Shown here in pieces: positions 1 to 11,690 of a stretch of 64,000 nt of DNA. Under the pieces are notes generated by a model. That model did no database searches, was not told the DNA's origin, and saw only the letters and a list, made by a program, of their open reading frames with translations. A program made the position numbers and the translations under genes. The DNA comes from Ganoderma boninense (lineage: Eukaryota > Basidiomycota > Agaricomycetes > Polyporales > Polyporaceae): assembly GCA_002900995.3 (NCBI GenBank), contig CM035315.1, positions 186,001-250,000 on the forward strand. The letters are read 5' to 3'. The number at the start of each line of letters is the position of its first letter. Within the stretch, counting starts at the first letter, position 1.

Positions 1-431
1 GTCGCACGGGCGAATCGCTGGCATCGACGGCGGGCAGAGGGGACAGATGGTTTGAAGGGGTGGCCACCCTGGACTGTCGGAATTCCAGAACTTTAGAATA
101 ATGAGAGAGCCTTTTCGACTGCTGATCGCGGTAGGAGTTACAATGACCATCGGGACGGAACCTTCGTTCGACGCAGTTAATGCTCGAGAATGTGTACAAT
201 CCTAGTTTTCACTTTTGAAATAGCTTTGTTCCGAGGTGACGTCTTCTCGAATGCTCCTGCTACAATACACATTGATTCTCCTACACTATCAAAACGAGAG
301 GTGGCCTAGTATATAGGCTTCCACAGTCATCTCAAATACGACACATCCGTCACCGCGATAATCTCAACCAGTCAATCTCTCAAACGGTTAATCACTTCCC
401 CCACGAATACGACTGCATCACATGTATGCCC
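1..431. other. Left-edge intergenic DNA
   Basis: I see no gene here. It lies beyond the 3' end of family-A gene A1. A TATA-like stretch (tagtatatagg) at about 307-317 could belong to a gene outside the window to the left. Confidence 0.5.
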
Positions 432-2312
432 TCACATGCCGCCTGCAACGCCAACCCCAGGGAAAGCTCCTTGCCCCTCGCGCGCGCTCCTTACACCCTG
501 ATACCACGCCCTCGACAACGACGCCCACGACGGCCCAGGATTGGGAACATGAGCCTGACTCTCCTGCAACTCCGCTAGTCCGCGTTCCAGGTCCGCTGCC
601 TTCATCTCCTTGTAGCAGATCTTGCCCGCAGTGTATACGTGCGGCGCGACCTTGTCGTCGTTCTTGCCCAGACACGCTGTTCGCAGCGTGCCACCGCACC
701 GGCGCGGGCGCCCGGCGGAGACGATGGCGTTCTGGAGGCCGGGGATCGAGGTGGAGAGGCGCTGCACGAACACCTGCACGTCGAACTGCTCGAGCGTGCG
801 CTCCGCCAGCGTCAACGACTCGAGGTCCAGATTCACGTTTTCGGAGGCGACGACAGTGGGAGTGGATGCCGATGGCGCGCCGATGGTAGACAGGTCGGGA
901 TCGGGTGTCGCATGGGCGCGAGGCACTTCGTCGAGGGTGTCCTCAGGTGGCGGGGTGATGTCGCGCAGCACAAGCTGGATATCGCTCAGCTGCAAGCCCC
1001 TCATCACGGATTCGATGTCGGCCTATACGCAGAAGACCAGCGGTCTTCAGCTGCCATCCATCTCCTGGTCCACGACAGCGATCCGGCGAGACTCACCAAT
1101 GCCTGCGCGACGTCAATATTGCGATCAACGTCGCCCGCCATCAAGTCGACACTGAGCCCGAGGGTTCGCAAGCCCGCCGCGCCCTCGCTGCGCAGCGCGT
1201 GGAGGAGGTCTGACGAGAGCACGGACGAGAACGGCTGGTTTTCGTACACGAGCGTGAGGTGCGTCGGGCGCGCGGACGCGAGGACCTCCGTGAGCGCGCG
1301 CGGCGCGCGCACCCCAGGCACGTCCTTCACGGCGAGCCGCGGGATGTGGAAGGTCAGGCCGAGGGCCCAGAGGTCGGAGAGCGGCCCGCTTGTAGTTCTG
1401 GATGCCCTTCCACACGAGGGGCCCGGTCTCACCGTCCTCGAACTCAACCACACCCTCGCCGTCGTCGGTGAGGGCGAGCTTCTGGAGCATCATGTTGACC
1501 TGGTGCTGAGCGCGCGAGACGCCGAGCTGCGCGTACTCGCCGATGATCGTGCGGTGGCTCTCCGAGGTGAGGTGCACGAGGTTGGGGAGCGCGTGGATGT
1601 ACGGGATCGGGCTGGGCGCGACGTTGTTGCAGAGGATGAGGCTGCGGACTTCCGGGTAGATCGTCTCTGGCGGAGAGAGCAGGCCTTCTGACTCCGTGTA
1701 GGCATCACTCCAGAACCCGCACATCAGCTCTTGAAGGGTGGACGCAGAGTGCTGGAGAAGCTGCAGGGGGTGCCTGGATGGCATGAAATATTGACTGGGG
1801 TCGGTGTCGGGCCCAAACTGGCCGGCTGGATGGAACAGGATACTTGCGATGAGGAGCTTGGACTGAAGCGTCCTGACCATCTCACAGGACCAAGCTCCGA
1901 CATCGACTATCATCAAGAGCTTGACAGTCTGAAGCGAGGCAAAGGCGGGGAGAAGGTAGGGGTGTGCCGCGAAAGATTGCTCCGCTCGGAGACAGAGGCG
2001 TACCAGGTTCGACATGCGGGGAACGATGTCCGCCAGAATTTTGGCGGCAGCTTCGGGGAGTGGGTCGGTGAAGACTTGAAATACACGCACGTAAGAGCAT
2101 CGGGAGAGATCTTCGGCCTGGAGGAAGCGCAAGAGTGAAAGGGCTCTCTGTTCGGATTCATCGAGGATGACGGGTTGCTGCAGGACCACCTTTGCTCCTT
2201 CATGGTAGAGAAATCGACAGGTCTCCATGATCGATGTTGCAGTTTTAATGGTACACACGGACAAGATGGATAGTAGAATGTCGCTGTTCAGCAGTGTCGA
2301 TGGTTCAGACAT
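432..2312 (-). pseudogene. Family A F-box-like gene A1, frameshifted
   Basis: Two-exon member of family A. The start at 2312 opens with MSEPSTLLNSDILLSIL, matching the start of A4 at 45190. Exon 1 runs 2312 to about 1097 and exon 2 from 1022 (after ATAG) to 432. The N-terminal 35 residues (DxLLSIL...TCxFLYHEGAK) look like a short F-box; the rest has leucine-rich strands and a conserved C-terminal block (LAERTLEQFDVQ). At about 1390 the reading frame is lost: the A4 block GPLSDLWALGLTF is present but in another frame (+1 base). A second frame disagreement with A4 occurs near 540-560. The role is inferred to be SCF-type substrate binding. The break is either real decay or a sequence error; the closest relative in the window is A4. 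Confidence 0.7.
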
Positions 2313-3401
2313 GTCTATAGTTTGTCCAGATAAGCGAATCCACACGATCGCTGGGCAGATGGGAGATGGCACTTACTGGAGCTCTTCGTGAGGTAGCGAG
2401 TGGTGGTCCGAGACAACGAGGCCTTTACGTCAAGATACCTCGCGAAGATGATACTGGCCGTAAATCACGGGTGCTCAAAGGGAACTCAAAAGGGAACTCT
2501 GGGAACTTCAGGTGCCCTGGGAGAATTTTGCGATGATTCCTAGAACTCAATGTGCCCTCATAAATTTTTCCAGCTTGAAAAAAGGGGGATTCTGTGAAAT
2601 GCTGCTCACCATGCTGAATCTGATCTCCGGGTCGGCGGGACAACGTGGCAATCAAAGGGTACCTTGGGTTCAGGCCCCGGAGAGGAGTTCTGCAGGTTTC
2701 AACATACTATTGGAGACTATGGCGGTCAGATATTTGACACGAGGAGGCACGGATAGTGCAAGAGAGACTCGAAGATCCAGTGTGCAGGCGGCGATGCGAG
2801 TGGAGGCCGAGTCGGGGGTTGCAGTATCATTCCCACGATCGATCAAGCGGGATTTGCAGAAGTAGGGAGGATTTGAAGATGCGTGTCTGTACACGGATGG
2901 TATGGCGCTCTTCATATAATTCACACAGTACTGGTCGGTAGAGTTACGACTACTGCACAGATTAGTATTTGCATATGGGACTGTCACGGTATAAGAGGTC
3001 GATATGTCCAGCTCCTAGTCGTCAGAAGACACCATAATTCTAAGTCGGTCGTACGCGCTCCACAAGTGCTCCTGAGTGCTCCTCCATTCTCTGCCGAAGT
3101 ACTCTTCTCTTGCGCGCCGGGACGGCGGGACTGGGAAAGGCTGAAATTCATTCGAAGTTCCAGCGGGCGATGATGCTTAGAAGATTTCCCATAAGCACAA
3201 CCTTTACACAGCAGAACACAAGCCCTGGCGCGTCTTCCGCGCCTTGCGTCACGAATGTTCACCTTGCGATTTCCTACCACCGAGCTACAACCCACGCCGT
3301 ACGTCTAGAATGCAGGTCCAGTAAACTAGTTAGCAGCAGCCAAACTTGAAGAGCGGATTCGTCAAACCTACTCGCACTCCACTTCGAAGGAATGCATCCA
3401 A
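2313..3401. other. Intergenic between A1 and C1
   Basis: About 1.1 kb upstream of A1 and downstream of C1 (both minus strand). Six-frame ORFs of up to 117 codons show no recognisable domain and no paralogue elsewhere in the window. It presumably holds the A1 promoter. Unlike other A genes, no divergent B gene is found here. Confidence 0.45.
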
Positions 3402-4844
3402 TCACTCTTCTGTCTCAGTAGTCAAGTCAATGGGGGAATCGCCGGTGGTGAGCTGTCTCCGAATCGGATATTTTGAGGAGGACATCACAGACCTGTTCTG
3501 TTGGTGGTGAACTGGTAAACCGGTCTGCGATTTTGCGACCGAGGTATCGTTCTGGTATTTCTTCACGAGCTGGTTAATGCCTTCCACAAGGTTTAAGAAA
3601 AATCAGATAACTTTCAGGGTCAGCCAATTGACCGCTACGTACGGGCTACGTGACTTGCGATGCGAGGGACACTTATCCAAGCTTCCAACGATCGCTTCTG
3701 ATTCTGAATGCCAACGCGATTGTGAACGGTGCGTCATCATTATCAGTACGGAACAGCCAGTACTAACCCGTGGACGCTCTGCGAACTCGCGCCAGCTGGA
3801 GCGCTTGTAGCGGCGAGTTTCGGGGTCGCCCTTCTCGCATATGTACAGCGCCATCGCGCGGAGATCGGAGTTTGTGACCGGAATTTGAATGCGACGTGTT
3901 GGTGCTTTCCCTCCACTGGTTTGAGGACGTGGATTGAATGCGATAGGGGAAAGGGGTAGACCTTCGTCGTCGCTCGACTCCGACTCTGACGGCTCTGACT
4001 CTCCGCTGGACGTGGATATCGAGCAGGCATGATCAGCGCTGCGCACTCACGTCATACTTGGAAATATGACCTACCTGGATCGGCCTCCAACCGTGGTAGA
4101 AGAAGACCAAGACGAGGGCTTGCTGGCCAGTGAACGAGGGCTGGTCCCGGCGTGACGACCGAGTCTAGATTTCTCCCCGGATAGCGAGCCTGCGGAGTCG
4201 AGCACGCAGGTGGTCTTGGGGTATAGTTTTTCGAAGTTCGCGATGAACCATGTCTTCCATACTGTGGTCGCCATCAGCCCCCCAGATATGTGTGGCATAA
4301 TCAGAGGAGGTACTTACTGATTTCTTCGTGGCCGTGTGTCTGCAATTCCGTGAAACATCAGTAACTACCTCCTCGGCAACGTCTGGAGTGTTTGAACACT
4401 CACCTGGCTTAGCTCCTTGAACACCTGCTGTACCGTTAATCCGCTTTCTTCTCGTTTCTTGAGGGCCTTGAGAAGCACCTTTTCGTCCTCTGGGGACAAC
4501 TCTCCCGACGACGACGGTGCACCCTTCGAGCCCCACTTTGGGTTGGCATCTCCGACACTGAGATCCTTCTCCTTGTTCTTCATCTCAGCGGATACCGCAG
4601 TGACGAGAGCCTGGAACCAAGGCGGCTGCTCCCCAGTCCCGAGATTGGGGACCTGCGGGGTCGAGTACTGTTGTTGCGGAAACATTTGTCCCATTACCGG
4701 GCACGGCTGCACCATGCAGGGATTGAACATGATCTGCGACGGACATGGTTGCCAGAACGAGGCAGGGAATCCTAGTTGCTGCCGGGAGGGAGGCGTTTGC
4801 GACGTCATCTGTCCGGCCTGGAGAGGCTGGCTCCGGGATCCCAT
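3402..4844 (-). CDS. Family C protein C1 (putative Myb/SANT-like), 375 aa
   Basis: Six exons give an uninterrupted 375-aa protein: 4404-4844, 4318-4339 (22 nt), 4075-4261, 3768-4005, 3643-3703 and 3402-3580. Exon 1 is Pro/Gln/Met-rich, followed by PWFQALVTAVSAEM and an acidic LSPEDEKVLLKALKK helix. Exon 3 has WKTWFIANFEKLYPK. Exon 4 begins with an acidic serine run (ESEPSESESSDDE) and then DLRAMALYICEKG and SWREFAERP; exon 5 gives KRSLEAWISVPR and exon 6 INQLVKKYQ. The last pieces resemble the three helices of a Rap1-type Myb/SANT fold, suggesting a nuclear DNA- or chromatin-binding protein; this is inference. It has exactly the same length as C3, so both are probably functional. Confidence 0.72.
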
Positions 4845-5110
4845 CTTATGGCGTCCAGGTTTGATCTAGCAGTGCAAGACGCGGTCACAGAGCTGAACAT
4901 GTGGAGAAAGCGGACCCACGGTACTTACAGTGGTGTCGAGGACCAACAGGCCGACGAGAGAGATGATGGGAGAGGGGCGATCTGTATAAATTTGGAATCA
5001 GCTACAGCACGAAACCTAGGGCACGACCAAGAGCATACGGAGCTTGGGCAGTCACCGCCGCAGCCACCCTGGAGGCACCGCACACGACGCCTCATGTGGT
5101 AATGCTGTCT
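4845..5110 (-). promoter_or_regulatory. C1 leader: TATA-like element and 5' UTR intron
   Basis: The 250 bp upstream of C1 match the 250 bp upstream of C3 (40184-40433): both contain an ATGAGG-CGTGTxCG-CAGGGT block, then a TATA-like ATTTATAC (C1) or CATATAC (C3), then a donor (ACT|GTAAGTACC here) and an acceptor (CTGCTAG) shortly before the ATG. I read this as a conserved core promoter plus a 5' UTR containing one intron. C2 and C4 also have a donor/acceptor pair before their ATG. Confidence 0.5.
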
Positions 5111-5772
5111 GCGAAAGAACGCAGCGTCATTCCCGGCATAAGCGACAAGGAAAAAGTCGTCACACCGTAATCGCATCTGTGAAATCCAAATAAAGGGACA
5201 GAAGATGGTACGTGGCGACGTGGAGGAGAACTTGCCTTCCAACCTCGGCGACACCCTAGAACTGTTCTGTCGAGGAAGAATGGGCAAAGCTGGGCTTGAG
5301 CTCCGCGGCTTCGACCATCGACTGTTCACTGCACGCCTTCACACGGAAGGCCACCAGCGACCGCAGGCGATTCCAAACACGAACCAACACCTACGAGTAG
5401 GCTCATTGCGCTGGATCTGCAAGTCGTCGCACTTCTCCCACTGGTACAGCGGCACTGTGAAGGCTGTCTGGCTACGTTATACGACTCGTATGGATTTCCG
5501 CTGAGACATCTGGATTGGGTAAAACTGTCTCGCTAGTACTATCCGCTGAGACTTGGGTGGTACGATAGTGAAGCGCAATCCACCTTCACGCACTAGCGTA
5601 TTTTAAGCCGGACTTCACGCACCATGTCGAGCTCAGCTATATAGACCTCCGTGCATTGTCGGTCATTTATCTATATTGCACGAACACACTGAATGACCAT
5701 CAACAAGAAAAAGTAAAGCAAATGCTGGTGAACATACGCACTTCGTACTGACCTCGAGCCCGATGTGCCCTC
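5111..5772. other. Intergenic
   Basis: No recognised gene. It holds ORF-sized but unrecognised frames upstream of C1 and the 3' flank of the C remnant at 5773-6305. Confidence 0.4.
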
Positions 5773-6305
5773 CTACTCCTCCTTGCAAGTCGAGTCGGTG
5801 GTCTCCATCCAGTCCACGTCAACGTCTTGACCCTCTCTCGCCACGTTCTCCAAGCCAAGGCCACCGCCCTCGTTCTTCTTATCCGCCCACCTTGTGTGTG
5901 GTCTGGAGTGCGATGTCCTGAAGTTGCATTTCAGTTGCGAGAGACGAAGAAGTGATGGATGTGTTCTCGAACTTCTGGGAGACAGTGGGCATGACGGGCT
6001 TGGACTCCGCGACCTCAATCCACAGCCCAAACTCCCTCATACCGGGGTGCAGTCCGGGGAGTCAGCACGCACTCGCACATCCGTGCTCGGGGCAGAAAGA
6101 GCGGTGCACGTACCGGCTGCATGCCTACACGCGCGCGGGAGGCACGTTCACGCTGATAGCGCCCTCTTGGAACTCTGAGAGCTCATCCGTTGGTCAGTAT
6201 TTGTTTTGAAGCGCGATAGAGGCAAAACCAGCTTGACGAGACTCACTGCTCTGAGCGACGCGCGAACACCTGCCAGCGAGGAGTGCCGTGGCGGGTGTAC
6301 GAAGC
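5773..6305 (-). pseudogene. Family C remnant (C-terminal exons only)
   Basis: Three pieces match C2 in order on the minus strand. About 6262-6305 encodes TPRWQVFARRSE (C2: TPRWQEFARRPE). About 6080-6165 matches the C2 exon ending HAAGTCT, but its first half is damaged. About 5773-5900 encodes WADKKNEGGGLGLENVAREG and a DVDWMETTD tail like the C2 end. The N-terminal exons, the 22-nt microexon and the WKTWF block are absent. The copy is therefore truncated and decayed. It keeps the C orientation next to repeat D, as C2 does. Confidence 0.65.
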
Positions 6306-6429
6306 TCGTCAGGGCGATGCGCGCGGACTAATTATTTGACATAATAGCAAGTATAACAAGTCTCATATTGCCATGAAGAGGTACCAGGGAGAGTGGCAGG
6401 ATGTTGACGAGAAGACGAGTTCGAGTTCG

Positions 6430-6660
6430 AGATTGGTGCAGAGCGCCCGTTGCGAGATCTCAGAGCTGGACCCCTGGCACCCAGCCGGAGAACTGTGACG
6501 TCACGCGGTTCGACGCGTCGACTCTGTCCTGTGCCAGTTCCTCCCATCGTGCCCCAAAGCACCCTTCTTGTTCTACCATGGTTCTCTTTACTTCCTTTCG
6601 TCATCGTGGCCAGGTTGAGCGAACCATCAAGAAATACTAGTATAAGTACAAATGTTTCTG
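6430..6660 (+). repeat. Repeat D, copy 1
   Basis: A sequence of about 225 bp here is found in inverted orientation at 36915-37146. Shared stretches include GCAGAGCGCCCGTT, GCTGGACCCCTGGCAC / GCTCGACCCCTGGCAC, CGCGGTTCGACGCGTC and AGCATCAAGAAATAC-like ends. In both places it lies directly upstream of, and divergent from, a family C gene (the remnant here, C2 there). Neither copy gives a convincing ORF, so it may be a dead gene or a promoter-proximal segment duplicated with C. Confidence 0.6.
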
Positions 6661-6784
6661 AGTCGTGTCGGTGTCATATACCATACATAATGAATTTATC
6701 AAGTAGTGAGCACCTGCCGACCTTGACATAAAAATTAACCTCGCGAACTCCACAGAATGTCGTACTGGACCTCTTGGATATTCA

Positions 6785-8385
6785 TCAATCAAAGTACCGG
6801 TACTGGTCGGCGCATCCTTCAAACTCTTGCTCGTCGGACCTGTTGTCGGCGAGTTCGTCATCGGAGTCCGAGTCGGTGCCTTGCAGGGCCCCAGACTCCG
6901 ACACATGGACAGGATATGAGAACGAAGCAAGGAAGGACGGAATGGAGTCTGTCGGCTGTGCTGCGAACTGGAGCACCACTGACGTCGCGAGTTCTCGCCG
7001 GATTTGACGGGAGTCTATTCCCGATCTCGTCATGGACGCGACACTGGCGTGTAGCTGGTTGAGCGAGAGCATGAAGCGACACAAGATGATCGAGGTTATT
7101 CTGCGAGCACGACTGTTCATCAGCAAACAGGGAGGCATCCGAGTGGGGTGGGAGGAGTTGACGTGACTCACGGGTCGAAAAACATGGTGGCAAAATTATC
7201 CACGACAATGACAGCATCTGAGACCTGGGGGAAAGTGGCATTAATGATGGAACGGTAAACTCGTTGACTATGCTCGAAAGACAGACATACCGAGGCCGTC
7301 TGCGAGAATACGTCGAAGATGTACAACGCTGCGAGAAACCTACGATGCCGATATGGTGAGCTCCGAGTCAGAGAATTTTTGCGATGACAGATGAGGCGTA
7401 CAGAAAGTAGATGCTTCCTGAAGATGTGATGTCTGTCAGTCATATCTTAACCAGCAATGAGATAGCTAACCATTGTAGAGGAGGAGAGAGCTGACTGTTT
7501 TTCCGAGGCTGATGCCTTTGGAAATGCGGTACGACTGGTAGCTATACCACCAGGTGAGGCCGACGACCAGGAGCTCTTGAATAAATTGCGACGTCCGTAT
7601 GACAACAACAACTGCAGGTGACGGTAGTGAGAACGCTGAAGAAACGGTGTATCAGTGTCCGACGCACTTCTGAAAATGGTAGAGTTTGATCAGTTAGTAT
7701 TCCTGTCGACAAGAACGATGTGCGATGTACTCGCCTGATAGACAGCGTGTGGGAAAGAGATTTCGGTGTGCTGCAATTGAACGGGCTTGGTAGATTTACA
7801 GGATCCCGTAAAATACATTGAATCTTGACCGAAGTTGTGTGAACGGCCATATGCAAGATAATGCTTGAGATACTCACGAGGAACATTGTTACTGGTGGTA
7901 GGACTAGGAGGAATATTAAAGCCGTCAGATATCTGTTCCTGTTCGACAGTGCGTAGGCACGCAAGGCTGAGAAGGCTGAGAAAAGCCGATATGAGTGTAA
8001 AGGTGGTTTCACAAGAAGATCATTCGCACCGCTGAACGCCAGGATGGCTAAGAGCCCGCCGGTGTTTGAAACCCATCCGCTTGCGATACAGCTGCAGTTC
8101 GAGCGCGTTTGTAAGCATGCACCAACGTTCACCGATATTCTCCCGTCTCATACCTCTACAGAGACTATAATGAGTCCTGCACGCCGACGGAAGAACGAAA
8201 GTGAAATCGCGTACCAGCTCAGACATAGGAAAGTTCGTGGCAATGGCTGCCACGATCTGTATGATCATGGCATAACGGCCGAAAGCGTACACAACCAGTG
8301 CGACAGTGATTCCAGAGCGTCTGCCCCATATGAATCTGATCTCCCTGCTCAGACAGAGGAGCCAGTCATAGATGATAAGTGCTAG
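6785..8385 (-). CDS. DUF6533-type seven-helix membrane protein
   Basis: A multi-exon gene on the minus strand that resembles the basidiomycete DUF6533 membrane-protein family. Recognisable blocks in order: IYDWLLCLSREIRFIWGRR (about 8370-8310; the IYDxLLxxxxExxxIW signature), VVYAFGRYAMIIQIVAAIAT, FSALRAYALSNRNRY with a hydrophobic helix (7878-7975), VVVIRTSQFIQELLVVGLTW plus SLGKTVSSLLLYN (7471-7611), a 16-nt exon (7402-7417), FLAALYIFDVFSQTAS (7291-7339), VSDAVIVVDNFATMFFDP (7172-7224), and the last exon 6785-7100 with ITSIILCRFMLSLNQLHAS and an acidic tail. The exact start and the exon or exons between 7612 and 8200 are unresolved, so coordinates at the 5' end are approximate. Function is unknown; the fold suggests a receptor-like plasma-membrane protein. 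Confidence 0.65.
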
Positions 8386-8399
8386 ATACCACCGGCAGG

Positions 8400-9972
8400 T
8401 CAGCGTCGTGCAGATGCGCGTATATTAAAACCAAAGCTCCGCACCAGAGACAGCATTACCGCAGCAGGTGGTAATATATCTGCTGTTCAATGGCCGGCGA
8501 TCATGTGAGCACCCATGCAACGGAAATTAACGTTCCTACTAGGCGTACATGCTTGTCATCCCCTGTGCGCTGATATGAGTCTCGGACATTTTTATCAAGG
8601 CTTGGGCGGAAAGAAGACCTGTCGAGAGGGGATGATTGTTGGCGGACGGTGCGGCGTCCTCGCACCTATATTTTGTGCCACACAGAAAATCCTGTGTAAG
8701 CGCATAGTGTGATGATTCGGAAAAACGCAGCCCCTTTGTTCCATACAGCATCGACGATCTGTCAGAACACTAGCATGTACCGCTCGGAAACCTTAACCAA
8801 CAGTCGGTCAGCACCGCACCATGGGATAGACGGGAGAAAGGGTTTCTGACAAAATACACACCTTAGGCCCTTGTGGTCCTCGAACACAGTAAGGTCTCGA
8901 AGGCATACCTAGGCTAAGAACGAAGAGCGGCTTGAGCCTACCGGGCCTTGAGCCCCACACCGAGAGAGGTGATGAAGATAGACGTACGAGGCGCGAATGT
9001 TGCTATCCGGAACCACGTTTCAGAGGTCCCTAGCAACATCATAGCATGCACGACATACAGGAGTAGTCTCCGATACCGAATTCTTCAGCACCGCTGAGGG
9101 AGTAGAGCGTCGTCGAAAGACAAGCCAAGACGACAACAGGCGCATGATGCATAGGACGACTAGGGCGCACCGACGCCACCTCCGCAGTGCGTGAGTCAGA
9201 ATGCTGGAAAGCATTGACTGCTAATACGTATGACTCTTGGTCGGCGTATTGCGATTTGGCTTGCATTGTAGTCCTTTACCGTTTGCCTGCGGTCTAACGT
9301 TGAAATACGCTTAGTTTCTGCCGGATCAAGGATTAGACTGGCACTGTGTTTGTGGCTTGCTCGGACATCACCTTGAACAAGGACGTCTGACAGGGAGCCA
9401 CCAGACCAAGATAACGCAACGAGCCGATCAACCCGGGCCATATCATAGGTGCGCACCCGTAGGTTGCGAAACTGTCTGCAACGTCGGGTATGTGGTCTGA
9501 CCTATGCGCAAGCGTAAAAAAACGATTCTGCATGGCATCGAATGAATCAGAACTTGTGTAAAGAGAATTGAACGAGTGGACGACTAGGCTGACGATCGGG
9601 ACTGGATTGCAGATACCGAGTTCAAACCAGACGGCATAACCGCCCCGAGACTCACACTCGAAGCACACCCGCAACCCACCGATTTCCCTATCTCCAGTCA
9701 AACACCTCAACGATGATCACCCCCTCCCATTTGTCCCGGGGCCGGCACGGCCGCTTTACTAGGACCAGCATGTTCTGAAGGTAGGAATCACGGCCGCAAG
9801 GCGCTGCACGAGCGCGAGTGGCATCCCCATTTCCGGGCACTTCGCGCATCCGCCACCCCTCCCTGACCAAAGCACGCATCGGAAAACTATGAGTCGCAAA
9901 ACCAGTGGACCGGAGATCCTGCTCATGCCGTCCACCATCGACCCATCGACCATGCACGCCGCGCCCGCAGTG
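8400..9972. other. Long intergenic region
   Basis: About 1.5 kb between the DUF6533 gene and the 3' end of A2. ORFs up to 125 codons occur but none shows a recognisable motif, splice structure or paralogue in the window. I see no tRNA or repeat array. Confidence 0.45.
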
Positions 9973-11690
9973 TCACAGCGGGCCGCCCCACATCCTCACC
10001 GCCCCCGCAAACATCTCCCGGAACGCAGAGGCCGGCCCGCGCATCTCCGCCCAAGCGTTCAGGTATATGGGCCGCATCCCGCGCATGTACTCGCTGTGCA
10101 GACGGCTGTCGTGGCCCATGCACGCGGCGCGCACGCCAGGGCCGTACCTGCCCGGCCGCTCGACCGCGATTATCGCGTGCTGGAGGGTGGGGATCGACGT
10201 CCACAGGCCGCGCGCGAACGCGACGGTGTCGAACGTGTCGAGGGTGCGCTCCGCCACGCTGGGCGGTGGGCGATTCAGATCTTCCGCGGGGTCCCCGGGC
10301 GAATCCTGAGTGGGAGCACGAGCCTCTGCAGCGGGGGGTGGGACAGCGTGAACGGGGGCCGCGGTTGCAGGGGGCAAGGAGGCGGGAGATGCAGCTGTGC
10401 TCTCAAACAGGCCGATGTCGCGCACGGAGAAGCGCAGGTCGGAGAGCTGTGGCAGACGGGAAAGCGCGGACCCCAGATCGGTCTAGAACGGTGCGGAGTG
10501 TGATGGGTGCTTACTCGTTAGCCATCTGCACAAGAAGAGAGAGAGGGGGGGAGGCTCACCAGGACGCCGCCGATGTCAAGATCGCGGTCGGCGGCCATGA
10601 GGTCGAGGATGAACGCCAGGTATCTCAAGCCCGACGCGCCATCGCTGCGCAGTGCGGCCAGGAAGCCGCTGCCAAGGACGTCGGTCAGCGAGTGGCCTTC
10701 GAAAGTGATCGTGACGCACTCCGGCCGTGCGTATGCGAGCACATCCGCAAGAGCGAGGGGTGGGTGCTCGGATGGGGTGTCCTTGAGGGTGAGTTCCGGT
10801 ATGCGACATGAGAGACCGAGCGCCCAGAGGTCAACAAGAGGCCCGCTGTACCTCTGGAGGCGCCTCCATCCAAACGGCGGGCCGTCTTTGGACGGGGACT
10901 GCAGCGCAAGGTTCGCCTCACGGCGGGATTGCAGGAAGCCAACCTCGACATGGCGTGGAGGCTGCGCGTAGTCCACGTGTAGAATCTCGAGATTGGGGAA
11001 CGTCTTGATGAAAGGCAGCGGGTTGAGCGAGAACCTGTCGCACAACTGGAGGGTGTGTAGGTTCGGGTAGATGATCGTGGGGGAGAAGACCGGTTCTTCC
11101 TCGGTGTGAAATGAGCTGTATGCCAATTCCGTGAGTGAGGAGGCTGATTGCTGCAACATGAGGACAGGGTGGTAGGGCGCGGCAAGGGATGAGTCAGATG
11201 GTCCAGTCAATATAAGGTAGATGACGACGAAGCAGAGCTCAGATTGAGATTGGAGAGCCTTGATCATCTCATAGCACCGTTCGCCCCCTACGTTCATTGA
11301 GAGCGTCCTGAGAGAACGAAGTGCGCCGAAGATAGGGACGAGGTAGGGGTAAGACTTGAAGAGCTTTTCCACATTTCCAAAAAGGCAGAGCTTCTTCAAG
11401 CCAGTCATGCGAGGAATGATGTCGGCCAAGATATGGGCGACTGGTGCAGACAATGTGGAGATGCGAAGTTCGCGCACATACGAGCATCGCGAGAGACCGT
11501 CTGCCATCACGAACCGCAGGAGTACGAGAGACTGCTCCTCTTTTTCAAACAGGCAGATTGGATCCTGGAGAAGGATCTTGGCTCCTTCTTGATATAGGAA
11601 ACTACAAGTAGCCATCATCGATGTCGCGGTTGCGGGCGAAGAGACGGATAAGATGGATAGCAAGACGTCGTCGTTCAGAGGTGTCGACAT
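9973..11690 (-). CDS. Family A F-box-like protein A2, 546 aa
   Basis: Intact two-exon family A gene: exon 1 10560-11690, intron of 77 bp (GTGAGC...CTAG), exon 2 9973-10482. The start MSTPLNDDVLLSILS was chosen because A3 and A4 begin the same way. Residues 5-35 resemble a short F-box (DVLLSIL...ATCSFLYQEGAK); the middle has irregular leucine-rich strands (LKKLCLF, LHTLQLCD, LEILHVD) and the C-terminal domain carries VAERTLDTFD and SIPTLQHAIIAVERP. F-box proteins usually bind Skp1 in SCF ubiquitin ligases; that role is inferred here. It is divergent from B1, and its upstream DNA is shared with A3. A2 is the best-preserved A2/A3-type copy. Confidence 0.78.

Noticed and set aside
50..130. A further A-type promoter fragment (GGAATTCCAG) at the left edge
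   Set aside because: Only about 10 bp match; not enough to distinguish from chance.
639..1691. Long plus-strand ORF of 350 codons
   Set aside because: It is the antisense shadow of A1; its content is Arg/Gly/Ala-rich, and no splice structure or paralogue supports it. The same applies to the long antisense ORFs over B1, B2, B3, WSC1 and A4.
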